Source: a bacterium
Lineage (GTDB): Bacteria > Bacteroidota > Rhodothermia > Rhodothermales > UBA10348
Assembly: GCA_013204185.1 (NCBI GenBank)
Contig: JABMOI010000100.1
Location: 1 to 51,867, forward strand
Length of the DNA: 51,867 nt
Direction: 5' to 3'
Under the pieces are notes generated by a model, which saw only the letters and a list, made by a program, of their open reading frames with translations, made no database searches and was not told the origin of the DNA. The translations under genes and the position numbers were made by a program. Of this stretch, positions 7,099 to 15,899 are shown one piece after another (the stretch's first letter is position 1; the number at the start of each line of letters is the position of its first letter).

Positions 7099-9834
7099 CT
7101 AAAAGCGGTAGGATAAACCTAGAGTGACTCGACGCGGCTCAGAGTAGAAATCTGGACGGGTATACCATCGATCGAGGAAAGCCGTATTCCCTTGGAACGA
7201 AGCGGCATCAACATTTTTCTGAAGCGAATACGAAGCCCGACCCGTGTCGCCAAAGACTCCGTATTCATTTTCACGGTCTAGCAAATTGTCAATTTTGGTA
7301 AACACTTGAAGCTCAGCAGATCCCATTGTGAAGCTTTTGTAAGCGCTTACGTCGAGTGTCCACGTTACCGGTTTGGGCTGGCTGTTCAGCTGGATGGTGG
7401 TCGGAAGAATGACCCCCGTTTGCTGGGTTGTTTGAACAGGCGTGTAAGGCAAACCGGATCCTACAGATGAAATAATACCGGCTCCCCAATTGCGGTCCGA
7501 GTCAGAGTAGGTCATGCTCACATTAACCGTATGCTGCTGATCCCAATCCAAAGGAATGATTTGTTGTTCTCTTTCCTGCTTAGCTTGAGCGGCGTTGAAT
7601 ACGGCAGCCGGATCGCTCGCATTGCCCTTAGCTACCTGGAAGGTATAGTCCACATTCACTCCCAATTGACTACCTAAGCGTTGGTCAAAGCGCAGGATTA
7701 TTCCTCGTACGAAGCCAAAGTCGGAGTTCACAAACTTGCCGTATCGAGCCGACGTACCGCGAATAAGAATCGGATCGGTAGCGGTTCCAGCCAGATCGTT
7801 AATGTCACGAAAGTAGGCCGTGACTTCAATGCTAGTCGATGACGAAAGAGACTGCTTGAGTCCAATTTCGCCGTTGATCGTTTTCTGTGGCCTGAGATCC
7901 GCATTTCCGATCAATCCAATCAATCCAGACCCACTCGTTCCAAGTCTGAAATACGGATTCCGGTATAACAGTTCAAAGTTGGGGATTTGGAAGAACCAGC
8001 CGTATGAAAAGTGAACGACTCCGCTTTCTGAGATCGGAAAGGAAACGCCCAAGCGGGGGCTTATTTGTGATTTAGCGGAGGCTTTAGAGAAGACTTGGTC
8101 ATCCGTCAATTCCTGACGTCTTTCCTCAAATACGATGTTTGGGTCCGTCTCATCTTTCAAGACGTTTCCGTCGGAATTGAAATAGTCGTACCTCAGCCCA
8201 ATGTTTACAATCAGTCCTTCAAACTCAATTTTGTCTTGGATGTAGGCTGATGCCTCGGTTGGCTTGTGGTTGTAGTCGCCGTTTGTGACAAGCTCTGATA
8301 CAAAATCATTTCCGACGGGGAAGACGGCCGTAAACTGGTCTAGAAAATCTAGATCGTGCTTGCGAAACTCGAGTCCCGCTTTGACCATGTTTCGCTGACC
8401 AATCTGACTCGTAATATCAAATTTGGCCAACATCGTGTTTGTGGTCCGATTGAACCGGCCGTTGTCCGTTCCTCCCACTCTAAAGTTGGATGTCTGGCCC
8501 CCTTCCGTAAAATTCACGTAGGTATTGTCCAGATAGCGAGGATCCAACGGGTCGTCAAAGAGCGAAGAACTGAAATCCGTGATGGATTGGGTAACTCCAA
8601 ATTCGTAGAACGTGGAAGAAGACAGCGTATGAGTCAGTTTTAAAAACGAGGTAAACGCATCCTTTGTATCGCCGCGTCTCCAGCTTGGCATGAAGGTCAT
8701 GTCTTGGGTTCCAATTCCTCCTTGGAACGTTTCACGCGAAGCGATCCCGGTTAGGGCAAGTTTGAGATTCCCTTGACGCCACGTCAACTTCGCTTGGCCC
8801 GTCGTTTTCTCGTAGGGGTTCATTGAAACGAAACTGGAATCGCCAGAGCCACCTTCATTGAGCACAGTGAGCCTTCCCGTTCCATCCACGCCTACATCTT
8901 CCGGCTCAAAAACATTTCTTCCGTAGAGGTGACCTTCATTGCTGAAATACCTCATGGACGTGTTAAAAAACAGTTTGTCCCGCTTAATTGGGCCCGAAAA
9001 ATCGGCTTCAAAGTTCTTTACGGCCGAGACGTTCATGTCGTCGATATTCCAAAAAACCTTGCTATTTCCAGAAGAGTAGTCTCCGAAAAAGGTTTTAATT
9101 CCACCTGAGAACTTGTTCTGACCGTCTCTCGTGATAATGTTCACGATGCCCGACATGGCCTGACCATATTCAGCATTGAAGGCGCCCGTCACAACCTGTA
9201 CTTCATCAACCATATTGTTTTCAACGGATACGCCAAGGCTCCCGTCAAACACGTCGGTAACTGGCATTCCGTCGACCCAGTAGCCCACTTCGCCCCTTCT
9301 ACCACCACGAAAGTGTCCGTCCACAACGCCAGCTTGCAAGGCAATTACTTGGCCAAAGTTTTCTACCGGAAGCGCCCTTATTTGATCGCCAGAAATGATG
9401 GCGGTCGTCGCCGTTAAGTCCTTCTGCACCATGGGCTTTTCGGCCACAATAACGATTTCTTCGCCCTCGAAAACCTCTTCTCGTAGTTCAAAGTCTACTT
9501 CGGCTGTAAGGCCGGCATTGACTTGCACATTCTCCATGCGTTGAGTCGAGAACCCGATAAACGAAACGACCACGGTATAGGTGCCGGGCGGAACTCCAAT
9601 AATGGAGTATTCACCATCCACATTCGTGGATGTGCCCTGAGTCGTGCCTTCAATAAAGACGTTCACGCCTGGAAGACCGGTGCGGGACTCGGCTTCGGTC
9701 ACTGTGCCTGAGATCTTTCCTGTGGTTTGTCCGAAGGACGGAGAAAGACCGATCACTGCTAGGAACAGGATCATCGCCCAAAAAGGGCCGGTCAATCGAT
9801 GTGTATGTTTGTTTACTGATTTCATAAGGGACAT
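7099..9834 (-). CDS. TonB-dependent outer membrane receptor with carboxypeptidase-regulatory N-domain
   Basis: 911 residues from the ATG at 9834 (ATG 9825 also possible); either start falls directly after the lacI stop at 9836, so the two are tightly coupled. After a signal peptide ending PSFGQ comes a CarboxypepD_reg-like domain (GKISGTVTEAESRTGLPGVN, GEYSI.GVPPGTYTV). A plug domain follows (IISGDQIRALPVENFGQVIA, GYWVDGMPVTD, EYGQAMSGIVNIITRDG), then a ~650-residue beta-barrel ending in LGLSYRF. The family imports large or scarce substrates with energy from TonB-ExbBD. It is SusC-like in layout, but no SusD follows. LacI control and the nearby glycogen phosphorylase make an oligosaccharide substrate plausible, though unproven. 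Near its 3' end the gene contains a copy of the LacI operator core at 7338-7351. Confidence 0.9.
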   Translation of the reverse strand: MSLMKSVNKHTHRLTGPFWAMILFLAVIGLSPSFGQTTGKISGTVTEAESRTGLPGVNVFIEGTTQGTSTNVDGEYSIIGVPPGTYTVVVSFIGFSTQRMENVQVNAGLTAEVDFELREEVFEGEEIVIVAEKPMVQKDLTATTAIISGDQIRALPVENFGQVIALQAGVVDGHFRGGRRGEVGYWVDGMPVTDVFDGSLGVSVENNMVDEVQVVTGAFNAEYGQAMSGIVNIITRDGQNKFSGGIKTFFGDYSSGNSKVFWNIDDMNVSAVKNFEADFSGPIKRDKLFFNTSMRYFSNEGHLYGRNVFEPEDVGVDGTGRLTVLNEGGSGDSSFVSMNPYEKTTGQAKLTWRQGNLKLALTGIASRETFQGGIGTQDMTFMPSWRRGDTKDAFTSFLKLTHTLSSSTFYEFGVTQSITDFSSSLFDDPLDPRYLDNTYVNFTEGGQTSNFRVGGTDNGRFNRTTNTMLAKFDITSQIGQRNMVKAGLEFRKHDLDFLDQFTAVFPVGNDFVSELVTNGDYNHKPTEASAYIQDKIEFEGLIVNIGLRYDYFNSDGNVLKDETDPNIVFEERRQELTDDQVFSKASAKSQISPRLGVSFPISESGVVHFSYGWFFQIPNFELLYRNPYFRLGTSGSGLIGLIGNADLRPQKTINGEIGLKQSLSSSTSIEVTAYFRDINDLAGTATDPILIRGTSARYGKFVNSDFGFVRGIILRFDQRLGSQLGVNVDYTFQVAKGNASDPAAVFNAAQAKQEREQQIIPLDWDQQHTVNVSMTYSDSDRNWGAGIISSVGSGLPYTPVQTTQQTGVILPTTIQLNSQPKPVTWTLDVSAYKSFTMGSAELQVFTKIDNLLDRENEYGVFGDTGRASYSLQKNVDAASFQGNTAFLDRWYTRPDFYSEPRRVTLGLSYRF
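7338..7351. promoter_or_regulatory. Intragenic operator-like palindrome (GTAAGCGCTTAC core)
   Basis: The 12-bp palindrome at 7339-7350 is identical to the core of the lacI operator at 10870-10885. It lies in the TonB-receptor gene, over codons for Val-Ser-Ala-Tyr, about 3.5 kb from the main operator. It could be an auxiliary operator for looping or a coincidence of codons. Confidence 0.4.
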
Positions 9835-9835
9835 G

Positions 9836-10855
9836 TCACAGTACGAGTTCGAAAGTTCGTGTAGTCTGACGTTCAATCAGACTGGGCGCGTAAATCGTGT
9901 GGGCGACCGGTGTATTTCGGCTTTCAATGCGGGCCATTAACAAATCAAAAGCGCCCGCTCCGATTTCATGCATTGGTTGCCGAATAGTCGACAAACCGAC
10001 ATAACGGGCAATCGATAGATCATCGAATCCGATGAGCTGAATTTCGGCGGGTACATCCACACCAGCTTCCCGTAGCGCCTTAAGAGCTCCGAGAGCTTGA
10101 ATGTCGGAGGTAGCAAAAACGGCATCTGGACGCTGGTCATGAGCAAGCAACTCCTTCATTCCGTCGTAGCCGGATTGCTCATTAAAACCGTCAAAGACCT
10201 GCTGTTTTGAGTAGAGAATATTTTCTACCGTCAGCTCAATACGCTCTTCTGACAATCGTTTTCTGAAACCTGCGAGACGATCACGAGCAGGTACGGAATT
10301 GGGATTAGCGGCGAGTACAGCCGGCCTAGTTGCACCTGACGCTATAATGAAATCCGCCGCCATGGCTCCCCCCACCAGATTATTTGTCGATATAGAGTCA
10401 AATCGGTTGTGGAATGAATCCACCAGTACAACTGGTTGTCCACTTTTTTGGAGGCGCTGAACCGTTTCCTCAGACATAGGTGCGGAAAACAACATAACTC
10501 CAGCCGACCTGCCTCGATGCAATGCTTTGAATAAGAGGCCTTCTACATCTTCAAGATCTGGCGCAGAAAAAACCAACAGATCGTATGGGGACTTACCCAT
10601 TCTATCCTGCAATCCCTTGAGTACTTCAGCGAAGAAGTAATTTGAAATCATGGGGATGATTGCAGAAATCGTTTCCGTCTGCCTGCGCGCAAGACTCCTA
10701 GCCGAAGCATGGGGCTGATAGCCCAGCTCTTCTGCGGCTGAAAGAATCGAAGTCCGCGTAGCCTCGGATACACGCGGGTTGTCGTTAAAGACCCGCGAGA
10801 CCGTCGCTATCGAAAAACCGGCCTTTTCGGCAATATCGTAAATCGTTATGCTCAA
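9836..10855 (-). CDS. LacI-family transcriptional repressor
   Basis: 339 residues with a TTG start, which encodes the canonical N-terminus directly. Residues 4-24 form the helix-turn-helix (TIYDIAEKAGFSIATVSRVF), residues 47-58 the hinge helix (PHASARSLARR), and residues ~62-339 the periplasmic-binding-protein-like sensor domain (AIIPMISNYFFAEVLKGLQD; GFDDLSIARYVGLSTIRQPM). Family members bind palindromes centred on a CG step and release them on binding a sugar or nucleoside. A matching palindrome lies 15 bases upstream of its own start, so autoregulation and control of the downstream TonB-receptor operon are likely. The ligand cannot be read from the sequence; a maltodextrin or glucan breakdown product is suggested by a copy of the motif in glgP. 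Confidence 0.9.
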   Translation of the reverse strand: MSITIYDIAEKAGFSIATVSRVFNDNPRVSEATRTSILSAAEELGYQPHASARSLARRQTETISAIIPMISNYFFAEVLKGLQDRMGKSPYDLLVFSAPDLEDVEGLLFKALHRGRSAGVMLFSAPMSEETVQRLQKSGQPVVLVDSFHNRFDSISTNNLVGGAMAADFIIASGATRPAVLAANPNSVPARDRLAGFRKRLSEERIELTVENILYSKQQVFDGFNEQSGYDGMKELLAHDQRPDAVFATSDIQALGALKALREAGVDVPAEIQLIGFDDLSIARYVGLSTIRQPMHEIGAGAFDLLMARIESRNTPVAHTIYAPSLIERQTTRTFELVL

Positions 10856-10869
10856 GTGGGGGAGGGCTG

Positions 10870-10885
10870 ATGTAAGCGCTTACAT
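10870..10885. promoter_or_regulatory. LacI-family operator, 16-bp perfect palindrome
   Basis: ATGTAAGCGCTTACAT reads identically on both strands and has the central CG step typical of LacI/CcpA-type operators. It sits between the putative lacI promoter at 10897-10925 and the lacI start codon, at roughly +5 to +20, where bound repressor would block transcription. The divergent glycosyltransferase gene begins 117 bases away and might also be affected. Confidence 0.75.
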
Positions 10886-10896
10886 GGTGGGCATAG

Positions 10897-10925
10897 AGTG
10901 TACTGTCTAAAGGCCAAAACGTCAA
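10897..10925 (-). promoter_or_regulatory. Putative sigma70-like promoter of the lacI operon
   Basis: On the minus strand TTGACG (10920-10925) and TACACT (10897-10902) are separated by exactly 17 bases, close to the general sigma70 pattern. The predicted transcription start is near 10890, directly before the operator. Bacteroidota often use a different -33/-7 motif, so this is a prediction by resemblance and position. Confidence 0.45.
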
Positions 10926-11001
10926 GACAGAAGCCAGATATTCTTTTCGTCCATATCATTTGTTTCAGGGAAACAAGCAAAGACAAGTTCGTTTCAAGCG
11001 G

Positions 11002-12192
11002 ATGAACTCGACGGATATTGCCTTTTTGATGGCGGGAGACCTGCACCGAAACATCCGTGCACTCAAGCAATTACGCTCCCTCTCAGAGCAAGGATATACG
11101 GTGAAAACGTATCACCTCGGCGGTTCCTTTGCCAAAACGGACCTCCCCAATGGGGTTTCAGAAGTGGTGGTTACGGTGCCAGCAGGTCGAGGACCCTTGT
11201 ATTTCAAGGCCATTGATCGGGCGTTCGGCCATGCCATTCTGGACCATCCTGCAAGAATGTATCACGCTTCCGATTTGTACACGTTGAATGCCTGTGCAGC
11301 CGCAGCTCGCAGAAGTGGAACCCAATATTCCTATGATTCCAGGGAGTTGTATGCTCACGTAGCAGCTACGCGGAGGCGCCCTTGGGTGAGATGGTGGTGG
11401 TCCCGCTTGGAACGAAAACTCATTTCAGGCGCCGCATGTGTCTTTACGGTGAGCGACAGCATTGCCGATCGCTTGCAGGTTACTTACAAGATTGAACGAC
11501 CAATCGTGGTGCACAATGTACCTGAGGTAAACCCGCTTCCAGAGGCCTCCGCACTCGCCCAGGATATCAACTACGTTCCTCCGCAAACCATGGACGTGTT
11601 GCTAGACGACCGCGGTTTGGCATCCAATGTCCCCATTTTGGTCCATTTGGGACAGATGAAAAAAGATCGGGGTTGCGAGAATCTGATTAAGGCGATGAAG
11701 TCGGTTCAAAAAGCGCACCTCGTGTTTCTCGGGTTTGGACCGTTGGAATTGAAGCTAAAAGAGTTGGCCGGGACGCTTCACCTACATGATCGTGTGCACT
11801 TTATCGCCCCCGTTTCTCCGAGAGCGGTTCACGTAGCATTAAAAGGAGCAACCATTGGTGTGACGATGCTAGAAGACACCTGCCTCAACCATCGCTTTGC
11901 CCTCCCCAACAAGCTTTTTGACTATCTCAAAGCGGGTCTACCCGTCCTGAGCTCCAACTTGACCGAAGTTAAGCGCGTTGTGAATCTGCATGAATGCGGC
12001 ATGGTGGTCAATCCGGCGAGTCCTGAGGACATAGCCAACGGGATCAACACAATGCTAGATTCACCTCTTTTATCTACGTGGGCCGAAAACGCACATAGCG
12101 CTTCTGAAACATTTTCGTGGGATAAAGCTACTCAACGCTTCATGCTAGCTATCAATCGCGCATTAATACCATCGAATCATCCTGATGACTAG
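11002..12192 (+). CDS. GT4-type glycosyltransferase (GT-B fold)
   Basis: 396 residues from the ATG at 11002; an in-frame ATG at 10960 would add 14 basic residues with no family similarity. The C-terminal half shows the donor-binding GT-B domain: ILVHLGQMKKDRGCENLIKA, LVFLGFGPLE and NKLFDYLKAGLPVLSSN, followed by GMVVNPASPEDIANGI. This NK.FDYL.AG.PV block is typical of GT4 enzymes that transfer sugars from nucleotide-sugars to glycans or lipids. No signal peptide or membrane segment is seen, so it is probably cytoplasmic or peripheral. Its stop overlaps the start of the next gene by 8 bases, indicating an operon with the thioredoxin-like protein. It is divergent from lacI, across the operator. 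Acceptor unknown. Confidence 0.85.
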   Translation: MNSTDIAFLMAGDLHRNIRALKQLRSLSEQGYTVKTYHLGGSFAKTDLPNGVSEVVVTVPAGRGPLYFKAIDRAFGHAILDHPARMYHASDLYTLNACAAAARRSGTQYSYDSRELYAHVAATRRRPWVRWWWSRLERKLISGAACVFTVSDSIADRLQVTYKIERPIVVHNVPEVNPLPEASALAQDINYVPPQTMDVLLDDRGLASNVPILVHLGQMKKDRGCENLIKAMKSVQKAHLVFLGFGPLELKLKELAGTLHLHDRVHFIAPVSPRAVHVALKGATIGVTMLEDTCLNHRFALPNKLFDYLKAGLPVLSSNLTEVKRVVNLHECGMVVNPASPEDIANGINTMLDSPLLSTWAENAHSASETFSWDKATQRFMLAINRALIPSNHPDD

Positions 12193-12766
12193 ATCTAGAT
12201 CTCCTTTCTTTTCAGTATCGAATATCACGTTGCCAATTTCCTCGGTGTCGCGTTATTTGGCCATTCTGATTCTTTTCGGTGCATTCGGTACGAATCTAGT
12301 TCAAGCTCAGGCTCCGACCGTTGAGCTATCTAAGGAATTAGCGCCGCAACTCGAATGGCCAGCCTTTAATGACGCGTTTGAAGCAGCAAAAGAAAGCAAG
12401 AAAATCGTTTTGATCGATGTGTGGTCTTCAACCTGTTCATGGTGCAGAAAGCAACAAACAGAAGTGTACACGCAGCCGGATCTTCAGAAATTTTTATTAG
12501 ATAACTTTGAACTAGGCCGGTTGAACTTAGACGTTACGGACGATACCCTTTCATTTCGCGGGTACACGCTCAGTTCGCAGATGTTGGCAGGTGGTCTTGG
12601 GGCAACTGGAACTCCTACAACAGTTTTCATGGAAACCGATGGCGGATATATTACTCGCCTACAGGGTTTTCATGCCTACGAAGATTTTTTCGACGTGCTT
12701 CGATTTATTGGGACTGAGTCGTTTAGAGAAATGGACTTCGAAGAATTCATGGCCGAAAAGAAGTAG
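12185..12766 (+). CDS. Exported thioredoxin-fold protein (CSWC motif)
   Basis: 193 residues. A hydrophobic segment at about 24-40 ends in VQAQ and looks like a late signal peptide. The thioredoxin-like domain follows: KKIVLIDVWSSTCSWCRKQ with the redox pair C84 and C87, and a cis-Pro loop GTPTTVFME. It resembles the thioredoxin_7/DUF255-like families that reduce or isomerise disulfides in the periplasm. The ATG overlaps the end of the glycosyltransferase gene, so the two are probably translated together, though a functional link is unclear. An ATG-less start further in would shorten the long polar N-region, so the true start is uncertain. Confidence 0.75.
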   Translation: MTRSRSPFFSVSNITLPISSVSRYLAILILFGAFGTNLVQAQAPTVELSKELAPQLEWPAFNDAFEAAKESKKIVLIDVWSSTCSWCRKQQTEVYTQPDLQKFLLDNFELGRLNLDVTDDTLSFRGYTLSSQMLAGGLGATGTPTTVFMETDGGYITRLQGFHAYEDFFDVLRFIGTESFREMDFEEFMAEKK

Positions 12767-12832
12767 CAGAAGCGGGCCTCTTTAGAAACGGACCGACGTC
12801 ACTGCTCAGATTTAACGATCAGCCTGATTGGA

Positions 12833-13315
12833 TTAATGATCAGTATGCGGACGGTCGTGCGCGAAAGCGGTTTTGACTCGGTATGAGGACTCTCGCTGAG
12901 TTGCGGAGCCGTTCGTCGGTGAATCTTTTGAGCCAAAAAGGTCCTCTTTGAAGTCTGGCGAACCCTTCACATCGGTCGAATTGATATCACCGTTTGACGA
13001 GCCAGGGTTTAACTTGTCCAAATTCTGAACAACGTCAGTAAAACCACACCTTGCCTGAAGCTCATATTTCCAAAGCGCGGCGCTTTGGATGATCATTTCA
13101 ATTTCTTCCCCGTCCGACAGGCCAAGCACAACTAAATCTGACGACCAACGCACTTCCTGGATCGAATTAAGCGCAATGACCCGTTTGTAGAACCAACCTT
13201 TTAATACAATTCGATCGGGGAGCAAGCGTGCCGTTCCAAATAAGACCCTACGATCTTCGAGGTCAAACTTGGATTTTAATATGACAACTTGTTCGATCTT
13301 ACTACTTCTACCCAT
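12833..13315 (-). CDS. Hypothetical protein with disordered C-terminus
   Basis: 160 residues, not recognised. Residues 1-92 look folded: alternating beta-strand segments (VVILKSKFD, RVLFGTARLLPDRIVLKGW, VIALNSIQEVRW, LVVLGLSDGEEIEMII) that recall a PH-like or GRAM-like barrel, followed by a helix. Residues ~93-160 are polar, rich in Ser, Asp, Asn and Lys, and probably disordered. No signal peptide or membrane segment is present. The start lies 5 bases past the stop of the nitrilase-family gene, so both are in one operon. No function is assigned. Confidence 0.6.
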   Translation of the reverse strand: MGRSSKIEQVVILKSKFDLEDRRVLFGTARLLPDRIVLKGWFYKRVIALNSIQEVRWSSDLVVLGLSDGEEIEMIIQSAALWKYELQARCGFTDVVQNLDKLNPGSSNGDINSTDVKGSPDFKEDLFGSKDSPTNGSATQRESSYRVKTAFAHDRPHTDH

Positions 13316-13320
13316 TTACG

Positions 13321-14166
13321 CTAAGCGTCTCTAGCTTCTAAAAGGGGTTCTGTCAATTCTGTGTATTCGGATGGTCTTCGATGGCGCAGGAATAAGGTCC
13401 GCGCTGGCGAGGTCTCTACCTCATCAAAGTCCAAATCCGCATATAAAATGGCGTCTACGGCCGGTGGTGCCTGGGCAATGAGTTGTCCCCGTGGATCGGT
13501 TACGACAGACTCTCCTGCAAAAGTGAGCACCTCTTCTTTTCCGACTCGGTTCGACAAAGCCATAAAAAATCCATGTTGAAAAGACCCAGCCTGAAGCTCA
13601 GCTTCAAACACACCTGCGGGCCATTCTCCAGCAGCTCCAGCTTGCGGAATGACCACTAACTGCGCTTTATTTAAAGCCATTGACCGAAGATACTCAGGGT
13701 AATGCCTGTCGTAGCAGATGCACACTCCAATTCGTCCAAACTTAGTGTCGTAAACGGGGGCGCCAGAGTCTCCGGGGTCGTAATAGTCTTGCTCAAAAAA
13801 CGACTCATATTGGGTTATATGCATCATCCGCGTTGTGCCCAGCAACGACCCATCCGCGTCAATGACTGGAGACGAGTCATAGGCCTTCGATCCGTCTCGC
13901 TCAAACAAATTCAGTACAATGACTACACCATGTTTAGCAGCCAAGTCGCTAAAAATATTTGTAGTGGGGCCGGGAATCGGTTCGGAATGCTCCATTCGAT
14001 TTCCCTTAAGCCGTTTCTGAGGGAAAAAACGAGTAAACGCTAACTCAGGGAAAACAATGATTTGCGCACCGTTCTGAATCGCCTCTTTTGCGTTAGCCAA
14101 TCCTTTTTTCAGGTTCGCAGCTTGGTCAGGCGAAGCGGATTGTTGTATGAGTGCGATTTTGGGCAT
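13321..14166 (-). CDS. Carbon-nitrogen hydrolase (nitrilase superfamily) with atypical catalytic triad
   Basis: 281 residues from the ATG at 14166 (MPKIALIQQ), which matches the family N-terminus; an upstream in-frame start adds 10 residues. The overall pattern is closest to N-carbamoylputrescine amidase or beta-ureidopropionase. Catalytic Glu is E41 (FPELAF) and the nucleophile is C151 (VCICYDRHYPE). The position of the usual catalytic Lys, normally YRKMHIP, reads TRMMHIT here, so Lys is replaced by M114. Activity is therefore doubtful, or uses a variant mechanism. It may form part of a subfamily with the same change. It is followed by an unknown 160-residue protein, 5 bases downstream. Confidence 0.8.
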   Translation of the reverse strand: MPKIALIQQSASPDQAANLKKGLANAKEAIQNGAQIIVFPELAFTRFFPQKRLKGNRMEHSEPIPGPTTNIFSDLAAKHGVVIVLNLFERDGSKAYDSSPVIDADGSLLGTTRMMHITQYESFFEQDYYDPGDSGAPVYDTKFGRIGVCICYDRHYPEYLRSMALNKAQLVVIPQAGAAGEWPAGVFEAELQAGSFQHGFFMALSNRVGKEEVLTFAGESVVTDPRGQLIAQAPPAVDAILYADLDFDEVETSPARTLFLRHRRPSEYTELTEPLLEARDA

Positions 14167-14226
14167 TTTCCAGAGATACGAAGGGGAGAACGTCAATCAT
14201 ATAATGACCATTCTGTTCCCTAAAAG

Positions 14227-14275
14227 CCCTAATTAGCCGCCCAGCCTTAATTAGCCGCCCAGCCCTAATTGGCCG
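14227..14275. repeat. Tandem 18-bp repeat over the stop codon of the lipoprotein gene
   Basis: Unit CC(C/T)TAATTAGCCGCCCAG is present at 14227-14244 and 14245-14262 with one mismatch. A third partial, diverged unit at 14263-14275 contains the stop codon at 14265-14267. Each copy carries a stop codon in the gene's orientation, so duplication did not extend the protein. Confidence 0.7.
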
Positions 14276-14939
14276 TCGACGAAGTACTGCCCGGCCCAAA
14301 CGAGCCTGCTGCTAGCGTGACGGCAAATAAAATGGCCAAGAGAATCCCGCCGACCTTCAATGCGCCTCGAAATCCCGTGTTGTTTTTGTTTTTCTGGGTA
14401 GTCTGCGCTTCAGAAACAAGTTGAGTGTAAGTGGAATCCGTCAACTGGTGTTTGAACGGCGCTTCCACACCACTTGCCATCTGCTCGGTAAGCTGCTCTA
14501 GCCAGTAGAGACCTATCAAATTGTCTACCGACCTTGGTGAACCATCAATTCTCTGAAACGTCCCTTTGACCTGTACAAACACGGTTTCATTGCTCGATTG
14601 AGCATTCACCGACACCTTCATCAGCAAATTTGCCAGGTCCCTCACCGGAGCAAGACTATCTGCCAATGCCATTTGCAGGCTGGCTAGATTTACGTAGTCC
14701 GTTTGAATCAGGCCGAGCCTATCGTTGGCTAAGGTGATTGAAAAATTCCCAGCCACCAGCGTCGAAATCGCATGATCGACAATCGACTCTCGGTCTGCCA
14801 TCGACGTGAAGGCAACCGATTCAACCATGGTGCGATTCGGCGAAACGTTGGAAGCATAACGTGCCTGCGTGCAGCCTGCAAAGAGGAGGCTGAACGAAAG
14901 AAGAGAAGCAATCCAGGCCGTTTTACGTCGACTTAGCAC
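14265..14939 (-). CDS. Hypothetical lipoprotein with C-terminal membrane segment
   Basis: 224 residues. The signal peptide ends in a lipobox LFAGC, giving C22 as the lipidated residue. The middle region (about 35-150) alternates strands and helices and mentions no known motif; it has a polar surface with ERIVDHAIS-like helical segments. A hydrophobic segment near residues 190-212 (VGGILLAILFAVTLAAGSF) could be a second membrane anchor, unusual for a lipoprotein. The gene lies between prmC and the nitrilase gene on the same strand with gaps of about 80-100 bases. Function is unknown. Confidence 0.65.
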   Translation of the reverse strand: MLSRRKTAWIASLLSFSLLFAGCTQARYASNVSPNRTMVESVAFTSMADRESIVDHAISTLVAGNFSITLANDRLGLIQTDYVNLASLQMALADSLAPVRDLANLLMKVSVNAQSSNETVFVQVKGTFQRIDGSPRSVDNLIGLYWLEQLTEQMASGVEAPFKHQLTDSTYTQLVSEAQTTQKNKNNTGFRGALKVGGILLAILFAVTLAAGSFGPGSTSSTAN

Positions 14940-15017
14940 GAGTGTTGATTTTTGGTGAGTCTACTCTAATGTGATCGGCCCACACAGTTACTGCTTAAGG
15001 CACTGCTTAAACATGCA

Positions 15018-15899
15018 TCAGGACGCATCAACGCGCACGGTTACAAAACGGTCCAGACCGGCCAAGTCTCGGTGCACAATCAATTCTGCATAGGGCCGGT
15101 TCTCGAACAACTCGCTTGCTTTTCCGGCATAAGCTGAGTGCATTTCCATAGCCATCCAGCCTCCATTTTGTAACACCTTCGATCCTATTTCAGCCAATCG
15201 ACGATAAAACAAAAGCACATCACCTCCGGGGAAAAGGGCCAAATGAGGTTCGTGATCCACGACTTCCCTCTGCATATCGGATTTTTCACCTTCAGGAATG
15301 TACGGAGGATTCGAAACGATTAAATCATAAACCCCTAGGGGAGGCGCTTCCAATAGCATATCTGATTGCAAAAACGAGACCGAGGCGCCTAGCGAGGTTG
15401 CATTTTTCTTAGCAACGGCCAGCGCATTGGGTGAAATGTCGGTCGCGGTTACCATGCTACCTGGCAGCTCAAGGGCCAGTGTGGCAGCAATACAACCTGA
15501 GCCAGTCCCCAAATCTAAAATCCGCGGGGTGGAAAGCGTCTGCGCGCGTTCAATGACCCACTCAACCAACAACTCCGTTTCAGGCCTTGGAATGAGCACG
15601 TCCGGGGTCACGAAAAAATCTCGTCCATAGAATGCAGCGATTTCTAGAATGTACTGAGTCGGCTCCCCTCGGAGGCGTCGAGTCAGAAACGCATTGAACT
15701 CCTCTTTCCAACGGGGTTGAAGTGGCGCTATGTCCCCCATGATGCGCTGAAAGCGGGAAAGTCCCGTCGCAGCCTCCATCATCCAATCCAATTCCTGCGA
15801 CGAAATCTCAAAGGAACTCTGCTCGGAAGTAGCGATTGCCCTCCGGAGTTCCGATTGTATTTCGATGAGGGGAGACGTGTTCAATTGGAATGCGGCCAA
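15018..15899 (-). CDS. prmC: Peptide chain release factor N5-glutamine methyltransferase
   Basis: 293 residues, usual length for PrmC/HemK. It methylates the Gln of the GGQ motif in release factors RF1 and RF2, using S-adenosylmethionine. Visible: an N-terminal helical domain, the PRPETE motif (105-110), the SAM-binding DLGTGSG (129-135) and the catalytic NPPY (197-200), in the correct order. Cytoplasmic. It is divergent from glgP; the 280-base spacer holds both promoters. No oddities. Confidence 0.93.
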   Translation of the reverse strand: MAAFQLNTSPLIEIQSELRRAIATSEQSSFEISSQELDWMMEAATGLSRFQRIMGDIAPLQPRWKEEFNAFLTRRLRGEPTQYILEIAAFYGRDFFVTPDVLIPRPETELLVEWVIERAQTLSTPRILDLGTGSGCIAATLALELPGSMVTATDISPNALAVAKKNATSLGASVSFLQSDMLLEAPPLGVYDLIVSNPPYIPEGEKSDMQREVVDHEPHLALFPGGDVLLFYRRLAEIGSKVLQNGGWMAMEMHSAYAGKASELFENRPYAELIVHRDLAGLDRFVTVRVDAS

